Source: Anoxybacillus sp.
GTDB taxonomy: Bacteria > Bacillota > Bacilli > Bacillales > Anoxybacillaceae
Assembly (NCBI RefSeq): GCF_023512315.1
Contig: NZ_JAILZV010000014.1
Coordinates: 1-33,659 of the forward strand
DNA: 33,659 nucleotides
Direction: 5' to 3'
Positions 19,550 to 26,268 of this stretch are shown here, one piece after another. The notes under the pieces were generated by a model. The model was given only the letters and a program-made list of their open reading frames with translations. It made no database searches and was not told where the DNA came from. The first letter of the stretch is position 1. The number at the start of each line of letters is the position of its first letter. Both the position numbers and the translations under genes were made by a program.

Positions 19550-20575
19550 CTAGCAACTTTTTTCCAAGCATCCCCCCTTTATATGCACCGTTTTTCCAGT
19601 ATCAAACGATTCTGTTGCCGCAATAGCTATTTCTAAATTTACTTTGCCATCGATTTCTGTTACGTTTGGCGTTTGGTTATTACGAACACATTCCACAAAA
19701 TGAGCAAGTTCTAAGCGGTATGCGTCATGAAAGCGTGTTTGGAAATCCGGGATGATCTCATACGTACTGCCTTTTGCATTCAATAACGTAACGTTTTGGT
19801 TCCGTAACGTTCCAATAAAGAGCGATCCTTCTGTGCCGATAATTTCGGTACGAATGTCATGGCCATAAGGGGAATTGCGGCTCGCTTCAATATCGCCTGC
19901 AGCTCCGGAATCAAACTGGACGTACGTAATCGCTTGGTCAACATCTTTAAACTCTTCCATAAACGGATGAAGCAATACCCTTCCATGTGCCGCCACGGAC
20001 GTAATTTCTGCTCCCATCAAATATCTCGCAATATCATAATCATGAATCGAAACGTCTAAAAACATGCGACCGCTATGTTTAATAAACTCGGCGGGCGGTG
20101 AACCGGCATCACGAGTAATTCCTTTAAAATAGATCGGCTTGCCAATGTCCCCTGCGTCGATTCTTCGCTTTGCCTCTGCATAGGCAGGATCAAATCTTCT
20201 CATAAACCCAACTTGACAAACAACGCCCGTTTCTTTGATTGTTTGAATGATTTCATCTGCTTCTTCTAAACGCTGTGTTAACGGCTTTTCAACAAAAATG
20301 GCTTTCCCATTTTTTGCAGCCCTCTTAATCATATCGGCATGGGTACTAGTGGGAGTGACAATGACGACTGCATCGATATGGGGATTTTCAAACACTTCCT
20401 CTGGATTTTTTGTCCAATGCTCCACTTGAAACTCTTTAGAAAATTGTTCAGCTCGTTCTTCTTGTGGATCAACAACACTGACTAATTGCGCTCCAGCAAT
20501 TTGGTAGGTTGCTAAGTTTTTAGCGTGATGATGACCTAAACGCCCTAAACCGAGCACAGCGCAACGAATTGTCAT
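19550..20575 (-). CDS. iolG: Inositol 2-dehydrogenase, Gfo/Idh/MocA family (IolG-like; third of three)
   Basis: An NAD(P)-dependent dehydrogenase of about 341 residues that oxidises myo-inositol to 2-keto-myo-inositol. The Rossmann motif is VLGLGRLGHHHA. The EKPL lysine is K97 and the catalytic aspartate/histidine pair is D174 and H178 in LDVSIHDYD, numbering from ATG 20575. QVGFMRRFDP and the SRNSPYGHD stretch are typical of IolG proteins. The start is uncertain: an upstream TTG (20587) also lies near the AAAGG site. It is the best sequence match to classical IolG among the three tandem dehydrogenases, though each could prefer a different isomer. An 82-bp gap upstream carries a hairpin and a cre-like site. 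Confidence 0.85.
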   Translation of the reverse strand: MTIRCAVLGLGRLGHHHAKNLATYQIAGAQLVSVVDPQEERAEQFSKEFQVEHWTKNPEEVFENPHIDAVVIVTPTSTHADMIKRAAKNGKAIFVEKPLTQRLEEADEIIQTIKETGVVCQVGFMRRFDPAYAEAKRRIDAGDIGKPIYFKGITRDAGSPPAEFIKHSGRMFLDVSIHDYDIARYLMGAEITSVAAHGRVLLHPFMEEFKDVDQAITYVQFDSGAAGDIEASRNSPYGHDIRTEIIGTEGSLFIGTLRNQNVTLLNAKGSTYEIIPDFQTRFHDAYRLELAHFVECVRNNQTPNVTEIDGKVNLEIAIAATESFDTGKTVHIKGGCLEKSC

Positions 20576-20598
20576 AAAACAACACAACCTTTCCGAAA

Positions 20599-20612
20599 TG
20601 TAATCGCTTTCT
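20599..20612. promoter_or_regulatory. cre-like / degenerate IolQ-like operator before iolG
   Basis: TGTAATCGCTTTCT matches the CcpA box TGWAANCGNTNWCA at all but the last base. It also matches 11 of 14 positions of the IolQ consensus (read on the minus strand). It lies 24 bases upstream of the iolG start in an 82-bp gap. No clear promoter accompanies it, so it may be a roadblock site or chance. Confidence 0.4.
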
Positions 20613-20626
20613 TTTGTTTATTACAG

Positions 20627-20658
20627 AAAGAGAGGAAGTTATAAGACTTTCTCTCTTT
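20627..20658 (-). other. Intercistronic hairpin between second and third dehydrogenases
   Basis: A 13-bp stem with one G-T wobble (AAAGAGAGGAAGT with ACTTTCTCTCTTT) and a 6-base loop. It reaches the stop codon of the second dehydrogenase. There is no T-tract after it on the transcribed strand, so it is an mRNA-processing or stability element rather than a terminator. Confidence 0.6.
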
Positions 20659-21848
20659 TAAATTATTTGCAATTTAGACTGTTTTAACAATTCTGATATT
20701 TTTATCCACGTTCCCGTTTGTACAGAACGTTCAATCGCCTCTAAAACAGCCTGATTGCGTACACCATCCTCGAAATTCGGCGCTGGACTGTATCCTTTTG
20801 CAATTCCGTTCATCATTTCAACTAATAAATTGATAAATGTATGTTCGTAACCAATAATGTGCCCTGCTGGCCAATAAGCAGCTGCATAAGGATGCTCCAC
20901 TTCCGTGCAGTTGATCGTTCGGAATCCTTGGAGTCCCCGCTCGTCGTCTTCCAAATACACTTGCAAGTTGTTCATGTTTTCCATATCCCAACGAATCGAA
21001 CCTTTTTCCCCGTTAATTTCAAATCGGTTTCCAGCACGATTTCCTCTGCTAAAGCGAGTTACTTCAAAAACACCTAATGCTCCATTTTCGAAACGAGCTA
21101 AAAAGGCCGAAGCATCATCCACATCGACTTCTCCCCATTGATCGCTTTCCATTCTGCCTTTTAAATGGATATCCATATCACCCAATGGCCGCTCTTTAAT
21201 GAATGTCTCCATCATTCCGACTACTTCGCTAAACTCCCCGACTAAGAAGCGTGCCAAATCAATAATGTGTGCACCAAGATCGCCATGCGTACCCGACCCA
21301 GACACTTCTTTTTTCAACCTCCATATTAATGGAAAATTAGGATCCATAAGCCAATCTTGAAGGAATGTTGCGCGAATATGATAAATCTTCCCTAATCGAC
21401 CTTGTTCGATTAGCTGCTTGGCAAACTGGACAGCCGGTGCAAACCGATAATTATGGCAAATCATATGGACAACCCCGGCTTCTTTTACAGCTTCAAGCAT
21501 TTGTAACGACTGTTCCAATGTTAGTGCAAGCGGCTTTTCGCAAATAATATGTTTTCCTGCTTTCGCTGCGGCAATAGCAATCTCCGCGTGCGTATTATTC
21601 GGTGTAACAATATCAATAACATCAATATCGTCACGCTCAATAAGACGGCGCCAGTCCGTTTCGTACGACGCCCATCCCATTTTTTCAGCGGCTCGTTTCA
21701 CCCCTTGCTCATCTCGTCCAGCGATGGCTTGTAAAACAGGAACGACATCCGTATCGAAGAAAAATGGAATGTCACGAAATGCATGGCTATGGGCTTTTCC
21801 CATAAATTTATATCCAACCATCCCAATTCGAACTTGTTTTTTGCTCAT
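20658..21848 (-). CDS. Gfo/Idh/MocA family oxidoreductase (second of three)
   Basis: A 396-residue NAD(P)-dependent sugar or cyclitol dehydrogenase, longer than the two flanking paralogues. Rossmann motif GMVGYKFMGKAHSHAF, lysine K105 in CEKPLAL, and catalytic D190/H194 in GDLGAHIIDLARF are all present. The WRLKKEVSGSGTHGDLGAH stretch and C-terminal AYWPAGHIIGYEHTFINL recall the scyllo-inositol/levoglucosan dehydrogenase subgroup. In G. kaustophilus three tandem enzymes (GK1897-GK1899, from memory) together handle different inositol isomers, so a role with a stereoisomer or glycoside is likely but unproven. It starts 18 bases after the first dehydrogenase. Confidence 0.88.
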   Translation of the reverse strand: MSKKQVRIGMVGYKFMGKAHSHAFRDIPFFFDTDVVPVLQAIAGRDEQGVKRAAEKMGWASYETDWRRLIERDDIDVIDIVTPNNTHAEIAIAAAKAGKHIICEKPLALTLEQSLQMLEAVKEAGVVHMICHNYRFAPAVQFAKQLIEQGRLGKIYHIRATFLQDWLMDPNFPLIWRLKKEVSGSGTHGDLGAHIIDLARFLVGEFSEVVGMMETFIKERPLGDMDIHLKGRMESDQWGEVDVDDASAFLARFENGALGVFEVTRFSRGNRAGNRFEINGEKGSIRWDMENMNNLQVYLEDDERGLQGFRTINCTEVEHPYAAAYWPAGHIIGYEHTFINLLVEMMNGIAKGYSPAPNFEDGVRNQAVLEAIERSVQTGTWIKISELLKQSKLQII

Positions 21849-21866
21849 GTTGTCACCTACTCTGTT

Positions 21867-22871
21867 TTATTGTGATGGTGCTGTTTGACGGAAATCGATC
21901 ATTTTACCAGTTTTAGCGCTTTCATAAACGGCCTCTAACAATTGAATCGAGCGATATCCGTCTTCCGCTGTGACTGGCGGTTTCGTTCCATGAATAATGG
22001 CATCGATAAAGAGACGATCCTCCTCCACATATCCCCATTTCTCTTCGATAGATAATTGATAAAAATCGCTAATTTGAGCTGGTTGCTTTAACCCCGGGGC
22101 ATACATCACTTTTTCCAGTTCTTGCGTAGCAACTGTACAATATTTTCCGTAAACTTCTAAACTCTCAAACGGGAAACTCCATCCAGCATGCGCATAAGTA
22201 ACAAAGTTCGCTATTGTTCCTGATTCAAACGTCATCATAATCGCAAATGTATCAATTTCCGCTTCAGAAATATTTTGTCGTCCTTCACAATAAACGGTCT
22301 GTACTTCCCCAAATAAATAACGGCACATATCCATTAGATGGAAAGGGGTTTCATAAAGGAACCCACCTGTTACTTTTGGATCAGCTGTCCAAGCAGGATT
22401 CAGCAACTCGCCTCGGTTCATTTTAATATTTGCTAAATATGGGGTGACTTCACCAGAAGAAATGAGTTCTTTGACTTTTTTGTATACGGACGCATAGCGG
22501 CGGTTCATCCCTAAATTGTATACGGCTTTTGAAGTTTCAGCCGCTTTTCGGATTCGCCCAGCCCCTTCTAATGAAGTAGCCATCGGTTTCTCCGAAAATA
22601 CATGAACATTGTTTTCAAGGCATTTTAATACAGGCTCGACATGCAACGTATTAGGGGTTGTTACATATACGGCATCGACTCCCAATTCAAATAAGTCTTC
22701 AAGAGTTTGCACCGCTTTGGCACTTCCCGCTTCATTTGCTAGGGCAGCTGCTCTGTCTTCCACAACATCTGCAACACCAATAATTTCTACTCGTTGATCT
22801 CTCTTTAAAATGGACGTATGAACTTTTGCAATTCCACCTGCTCCTAAAATCCCTATTTTCACTAATGACAT
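21867..22871 (-). CDS. Gfo/Idh/MocA family oxidoreductase (first gene of iol operon)
   Basis: A 334-residue NAD(P)-dependent dehydrogenase, the first gene behind the operator region. The Rossmann motif is GILGAGGIAKVHTS, and K95 lies in SEKPMAT. At the catalytic site the usual D-x-x-x-H is replaced by E-x-x-x-H (E174 and H178 in GGFLYETPFHLMD). By position it corresponds to G. kaustophilus GK1899, recalled as the cluster's first gene and a myo-inositol dehydrogenase. The substrate cannot be settled from sequence. Start ATG follows GAGGGGAGAAAAA. Both IolQ-like operators lie upstream. Confidence 0.88.
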   Translation of the reverse strand: MSLVKIGILGAGGIAKVHTSILKRDQRVEIIGVADVVEDRAAALANEAGSAKAVQTLEDLFELGVDAVYVTTPNTLHVEPVLKCLENNVHVFSEKPMATSLEGAGRIRKAAETSKAVYNLGMNRRYASVYKKVKELISSGEVTPYLANIKMNRGELLNPAWTADPKVTGGFLYETPFHLMDMCRYLFGEVQTVYCEGRQNISEAEIDTFAIMMTFESGTIANFVTYAHAGWSFPFESLEVYGKYCTVATQELEKVMYAPGLKQPAQISDFYQLSIEEKWGYVEEDRLFIDAIIHGTKPPVTAEDGYRSIQLLEAVYESAKTGKMIDFRQTAPSQ

Positions 22872-22903
22872 TTTTTCTCCCCTCTCTGTTTTTTAATTGT
22901 TAG

Positions 22904-22917
22904 AGTAAGCGCTTTCT
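22904..22917. promoter_or_regulatory. IolQ-type operator O1
   Basis: AGTAAGCGCTTTCT matches the recalled IolQ consensus RGWAAGCGCTTSCY at 13 of 14 positions. It sits inside a longer imperfect palindrome (TAGAGTAAGCGCTTTCTCTA, 22901-22920; 18 of 20 symmetric). It is 33 bases upstream of the first dehydrogenase start, where a bound repressor would block transcription. It also resembles a CcpA box (12 of 14). Confidence 0.8.
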
Positions 22918-23034
22918 CTAATAAAAAAATATAATCCTGTAATAAATAAACTCATCATTATCAATATTTGTCGATTTAACAAGAAGAAAATAATCCCATA
23001 ACAAATAAAAAAATCATTTTATTTGGCTTTTTTG

Positions 23035-23048
23035 AGCAAGCGCTTTCT
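23035..23048. promoter_or_regulatory. IolQ-type operator O2
   Basis: Read on the minus strand, AGAAAGCGCTTGCT matches the IolQ consensus at all 14 positions, within GAGAAAGCGCTTGCTC (23049-23034). It lies 131 bp (centre to centre) upstream of O1. The AT-rich DNA between them must contain the iol promoter, but I see no convincing -35/-10 pair; TTGATA near 22965 is the best -35 candidate. Confidence 0.8.
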
Positions 23049-23125
23049 CATTTGTTTTTATTTTATCTATCCTTCTTCATTTTGGCAACTATTTTTTCTG
23101 AATTTATAAAATTTTTTATCAAACA

Positions 23126-23152
23126 TAAAAAGAGCCGCTAACCAACGGCTCT
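23126..23152 (-). terminator. Intrinsic terminator of the LacI-family gene
   Basis: The stem AGAGCCG/CGGCTCT (23131-23137 with 23146-23152) has an 8-base loop and is followed on the minus strand by TTTTT. Its first bases are part of the repressor gene's TAG stop codon. It insulates iolQ from the iol operon. Confidence 0.85.
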
Positions 23153-24152
23153 ACAATCGTTTTGTGGACTGACGAATGACTAGCTCTGGTGGCAAAACAA
23201 TACGCTGCTTTATATGTTTTTCTCCATCAATCTCCTTGATAATAAGATCAACGACTTGGCGCCCCATTTCATCGATCGGTTGTGCAACTGTAGTTAACGG
23301 TGGATCAACAATGGTAGACAATATCGTATTATCAAAACCGACGACCGATAAATCTTCCGGAATCGAAACCCCTAGTTCTTTTGCTGCTTGATAAATTCCT
23401 ACGGCAAGCGAGTCGAAACAGGCAAAAATAGCTGTTGGTCTTTGTGACGATGTGAGCAACTCACGTGCCGCTCGCTTGCCATCCTCCATCGAATAATCTG
23501 TATACACAATCAAATTTTCGTCATACTCCAAATCACTTTCCTTCAACACTTGCTGATACGCATGAAGTCGATCTTTATCACTCGTTCTGTTTAAATTTCC
23601 TAGCATAATAGCAATTTTTTTATGGCCTAACGACACTAAATGAGATACAGCTTGATACCCTCCTAAAAAATCATCGACTTTTACAACATTGATCGCTAAC
23701 TCCGGGATGTCTTGTGCAATAAACGCAATCGGAAACTGAGCTTGCAACAACTCATTTAGCACCGTATAGTTTTTTGTAGTCGTTCCGATAATAATCCCAT
23801 CAACACTCTTCTGTTTCAGCAAAGAAAGATACATTTCTTCCGTTTCGGCATTGTTATCCGTATTACACATTAATAGATTAAATCCTAATTCCCTTCCTCG
23901 ATCTTCTACTTTTCGAGCGATTTCTGCAAAAAAAGGATTCGCAACATCCGGGATAATAAGTCCGATCGTACGCGTGCGCTTTCCGGTCAAAGCGGAAGCG
24001 ACCATGCTAGGTTGGTAATGCAAAGCTTCCATTACCTTCAATACTTTTTTTCTTGTTTTATCACTAATTCGACCTGTATTATTAATCACTCTGGACACAG
24101 TCGAAATAGATACTCCAGCCTCTTTCGCCACGTCATAAATTGTTACTTTCAT
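23151..24152 (-). CDS. iolQ: LacI-family transcriptional repressor of the iol operon (IolQ-like)
   Basis: A LacI/GalR regulator of about 333 residues. The N-terminal helix-turn-helix and hinge read MKVTIYDVAKEAGVSISTVS then RVINNTGRISDKTRKKV, and a periplasmic-binding-like effector domain follows (TIGLIIPDVANPFFAEIARK to the C-terminus). The start at 24152 is chosen because family members begin at this MKVTIYDVA. An upstream in-frame ATG (24245) would add 31 atypical residues and lies in the promoter. The gene lies directly upstream of the dehydrogenases. Matching operators occur before both the iol operon and itself. IolQ of G. kaustophilus is recalled to repress iol operons and to be relieved by myo-inositol. 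The same role here is strong inference. Confidence 0.9.
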   Translation of the reverse strand: MKVTIYDVAKEAGVSISTVSRVINNTGRISDKTRKKVLKVMEALHYQPSMVASALTGKRTRTIGLIIPDVANPFFAEIARKVEDRGRELGFNLLMCNTDNNAETEEMYLSLLKQKSVDGIIIGTTTKNYTVLNELLQAQFPIAFIAQDIPELAINVVKVDDFLGGYQAVSHLVSLGHKKIAIMLGNLNRTSDKDRLHAYQQVLKESDLEYDENLIVYTDYSMEDGKRAARELLTSSQRPTAIFACFDSLAVGIYQAAKELGVSIPEDLSVVGFDNTILSTIVDPPLTTVAQPIDEMGRQVVDLIIKEIDGEKHIKQRIVLPPELVIRQSTKRL

Positions 24153-24188
24153 ACTCCACCAATCTTTCGTTATAGAATGCAACAAAAA

Positions 24189-24245
24189 GGAAAGCGCTTG
24201 CTTTATTATTACTTTAAGTCTACACCGTTTTCCTTTTTTTTTCAA
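24189..24245 (-). promoter_or_regulatory. iolQ promoter with autoregulatory operator
   Basis: On the minus strand TTGAAA (24245-24240) and TAGACT (24222-24217) are spaced by 17 bp, giving a plausible sigma-A promoter. Just downstream, GGAAAGCGCTTGCT (24189-24202) matches the IolQ consensus at 14 of 14 positions. The operator falls roughly 10-25 bases past the expected start site and 37 bases before the iolQ ATG. This suggests negative autoregulation. Confidence 0.7.
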
Positions 24246-24678
24246 CTAGATTAATTCCTAAATCCGTGATAAAGACGTGTTCAAAACCACCAAGAAAACC
24301 TTGCTAAATCAACAAATATTGCCCCTAGGGTTCTTCACCTAATAGGTGAACATTCGAAATTGAACTGAAACCTCGGCATGATTGGGTTTTCCAGCATTTT
24401 TGATACGCTTCTGTCACGGATTGAGGTAATTAATACCTGTGGCGCCAGATAAAATCGAGTAAGTGTAAAATAGCCTTGCCTGTGAATTTCCTGTAGAATA
24501 GAAGTGTACTCGGACATTCACTTGTGCTAACCCAATTGCGGAGTTTGAGGTAGCACTGACTGCCATCTTGCTTGCGTATTCGTTAGTGATGCTTGTGCGA
24601 GCTCAACTGACACCACGGGTTAATTAATGAAAAGATATGAAGTTAATACCCCCCATCCTACGATGAGGGGCGGTGGGT
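24246..24678. other. Gene-free region with imperfect inverted repeat and palindrome
   Basis: About 430 bp without a credible gene. It holds an imperfect inverted repeat, 24250-24279 against 24405-24434 (shared cores ATTAATT, CCT and AATCCGTGA). Between the arms is a 17-base palindrome, TTCACCTAATAGGTGAA (24334-24350). Near the right end is a C/G-rich hairpin (24649-24670, CCCCATCC...GATGAGGGG) followed by CGGTGGGTTTAAA. On the minus strand the hairpin follows the acetyltransferase stop but lacks a T-tract, and such structures also occur at IS200/IS605-type ends. Short open frames here have no ribosome sites. It may be remnant mobile DNA; I cannot name a family. Confidence 0.4.
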
Positions 24679-25239
24679 TTAAATTTGTATTCGCTTAATG
24701 ATTTTAGCGGGATTGCCGCCAACGACGACATTGCTTGGTACGTCTTTTGTGACAACGGCTCCGGAGGCGATAACGACATTATCGCCGATGTTCACGCCGG
24801 GGTTAATCACTGCTCGTCCGCCAATCCATACGTTATGACCGATGCGGATCGGTTTCCCATATTCTAATCCTGTGTTTCTTTCCTGCGGATGTAGCGGATG
24901 TGTCGCTGTATAGATGTGCACACCAGGGCCAACTAGGCAGTTATCGCCGATTCGCACTTCGCACACATCTAAGATCACGCAATCAAAATTCATATAAAAG
25001 TTTTCACCGACGTGAATGTTGTACCCGTAGTCACAACGAAAACTTGGTTCGATATATACGTTTTTGCCAGTAGAGCCAAGTAATTCTTTTAACAGTTCTA
25101 CCCGTTTTTCCTGCTCTGTTTCCAACGTTTGGTTATACAAACGAGTAAGCTTTCTCGCCCGTTCTCGCTCTTGGACTAATTGCGGATCCGCGGCGCAATA
25201 CAGTTCCCCGTTTATCATTTTTTCTTTTTCGCTCTTCAT
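24679..25239 (-). CDS. maa: Maltose O-acetyltransferase-type hexapeptide transferase
   Basis: A trimeric left-handed beta-helix acetyltransferase of about 186 residues that transfers acetyl from acetyl-CoA to a sugar hydroxyl. The N-terminal sequence [20 protein letters not shown] is the Maa/NodL/LacA signature. Hexapeptide repeats run from about residue 65 to the end. They include [20 protein letters not shown], the catalytic-histidine segment [28 protein letters not shown] and [20 protein letters not shown]. The start at 25239 is chosen because AGGAGAGCGGGGGC precedes it; an upstream TTG is less likely. Length matches B. subtilis Maa. The gene appears monocistronic. Confidence 0.9.
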   Translation of the reverse strand: MKSEKEKMINGELYCAADPQLVQERERARKLTRLYNQTLETEQEKRVELLKELLGSTGKNVYIEPSFRCDYGYNIHVGENFYMNFDCVILDVCEVRIGDNCLVGPGVHIYTATHPLHPQERNTGLEYGKPIRIGHNVWIGGRAVINPGVNIGDNVVIASGAVVTKDVPSNVVVGGNPAKIIKRIQI

Positions 25240-25269
25240 GCCCCCGCTCTCCTTTTGCAACGTTTTCCA

Positions 25270-26178
25270 TCAGTATACCACACCCTTCCCTTTTTTTGAA
25301 AAAGCGCCACGAACAATATGCTGATTCATTACATACACGCCTGTTAAAATGACGATGCCGCCAAGCATCGAGAGAAGGTGAATTTTTTCCCCTTGGACAA
25401 CGATGTCAAGGACAAGTGAGAGGAACGGGGAAACGTATAGCCATGTCGCTGGGAATGAAGGGTTTGTTTTTTGGAGCAACCAATAGTACAGCCCATGCCC
25501 AACAACGGAGCCGATAATGACTAAATACAATAGCGACAGCCAGCCGATTCCATTGACTGTGGAAAGATGTGGCTTTTCGACGAAAAAAGAAACGATCAGC
25601 AGCAACAGCCCGCCAACCAACATTTGGTATCCGTTTAGCATTAGTGAGGAAACACCTTGTTTTAATATTGTTTTAGAATAGACGGTGGCAAAAGCATAAA
25701 AACTTTCCCCGATGACAACGACCGCGCAAGCAAGTAGCCACACGAGGTGAAACTGCACCGAAAGCGATGGGGAGGTGAGCAAAACAATCCCTAAAAAGCC
25801 TAAGCCAAGCCCAACAAGCTGAACGTTAGTAATTTTACTTTTTTCTATTTTTGCATGAAGCAACGTCACAAAAAGCGGGCCTGTCGCTGATAACAATGCG
25901 GCAAAGCTAGATGGAATATATTGCTCTGCCCAATACAGTGTTCCAAATGTCATACCTGTCATACATAACCCTGTCAATAAAAACGGCACAAGCTGCTTTT
26001 TCGTCGGAAAAGAAAATTGTTTCGTCACTAATCCGTAGACAATGACGAGAAAGCCGGCAAGAAAAAAGCGGAAACCGGCAGAAAAATACGGAGTCCACCC
26101 TGCTTGCAAGCCGATTTTAATCGCTAAAAACGTCGTTCCAAAAATAAGGCACATCGCAAAATACCCCAATAAAACCAT
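25270..26178 (-). CDS. EamA/DMT-family transporter
   Basis: A drug/metabolite-transporter superfamily permease of about 302 residues with ten hydrophobic segments forming two EamA repeats. The first repeat opens MVLLGYFAMCLIFGTTFLAI and contains FRFFLAGFLV and TLYWAEQYIPSSFAALLSAT. The second has GESFYAFATVYSK, SFPATWLYVSPFLSLVLDIV and GEKIHLLSMLGGIVILTGVY. These proteins usually export small metabolites or amino acids. The start at 26178 is preferred because AAGGTG lies 6 bases upstream. It is divergent from a MocR-type regulator with only about 90 bp between, so the regulator very likely controls it. Export of an amine or vitamin-B6-related compound is a guess from MocR biology. Confidence 0.88.
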   Translation of the reverse strand: MVLLGYFAMCLIFGTTFLAIKIGLQAGWTPYFSAGFRFFLAGFLVIVYGLVTKQFSFPTKKQLVPFLLTGLCMTGMTFGTLYWAEQYIPSSFAALLSATGPLFVTLLHAKIEKSKITNVQLVGLGLGFLGIVLLTSPSLSVQFHLVWLLACAVVVIGESFYAFATVYSKTILKQGVSSLMLNGYQMLVGGLLLLIVSFFVEKPHLSTVNGIGWLSLLYLVIIGSVVGHGLYYWLLQKTNPSFPATWLYVSPFLSLVLDIVVQGEKIHLLSMLGGIVILTGVYVMNQHIVRGAFSKKGKGVVY

Positions 26179-26193
26179 TTCCATCACCTTTTT

Positions 26194-26257
26194 CTGTTAT
26201 TTTACGTATAGCATGCTATAATAGCTGTATAACAGTAAAACTCTTTCTATAACAGTA
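26194..26257. promoter_or_regulatory. Divergent EamA/MocR promoter with repeated operator motif
   Basis: TATAAT (26217-26222) with CTGTTA 17 bp upstream forms the rightward promoter. The motif TATAACAGTA occurs twice as a direct repeat exactly 20 bp apart (26228-26237, 26248-26257). A third, inverted ATAACAG copy covers the -35 region (26194-26200). A leftward TTATAC/TATACG pair with a 16-bp spacer overlaps the same DNA. MocR regulators typically bind direct repeats, so this is the probable operator. Confidence 0.65.
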
Positions 26258-26268
26258 GGTGAAAGTGT

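Noticed and set aside
22921..23030. Attempts to name the exact iol promoter between O1 and O2
   Set aside because: Several AT-rich hexamers are possible, but no pair has both good boxes and a 16-18 bp spacer, so only the operators are annotated.
24335..24517. A 60-codon minus-strand frame in the gene-free region
   Set aside because: No ribosome site, no recognised domain, and it runs across the inverted repeat; more likely non-coding or remnant sequence.
24649..24670. C/G-rich hairpin as a firm IS200/IS605 end or a clear terminator of the acetyltransferase gene
   Set aside because: There is no tnpA/tnpB remnant nearby and no T-tract after the stem, so neither identity can be supported.
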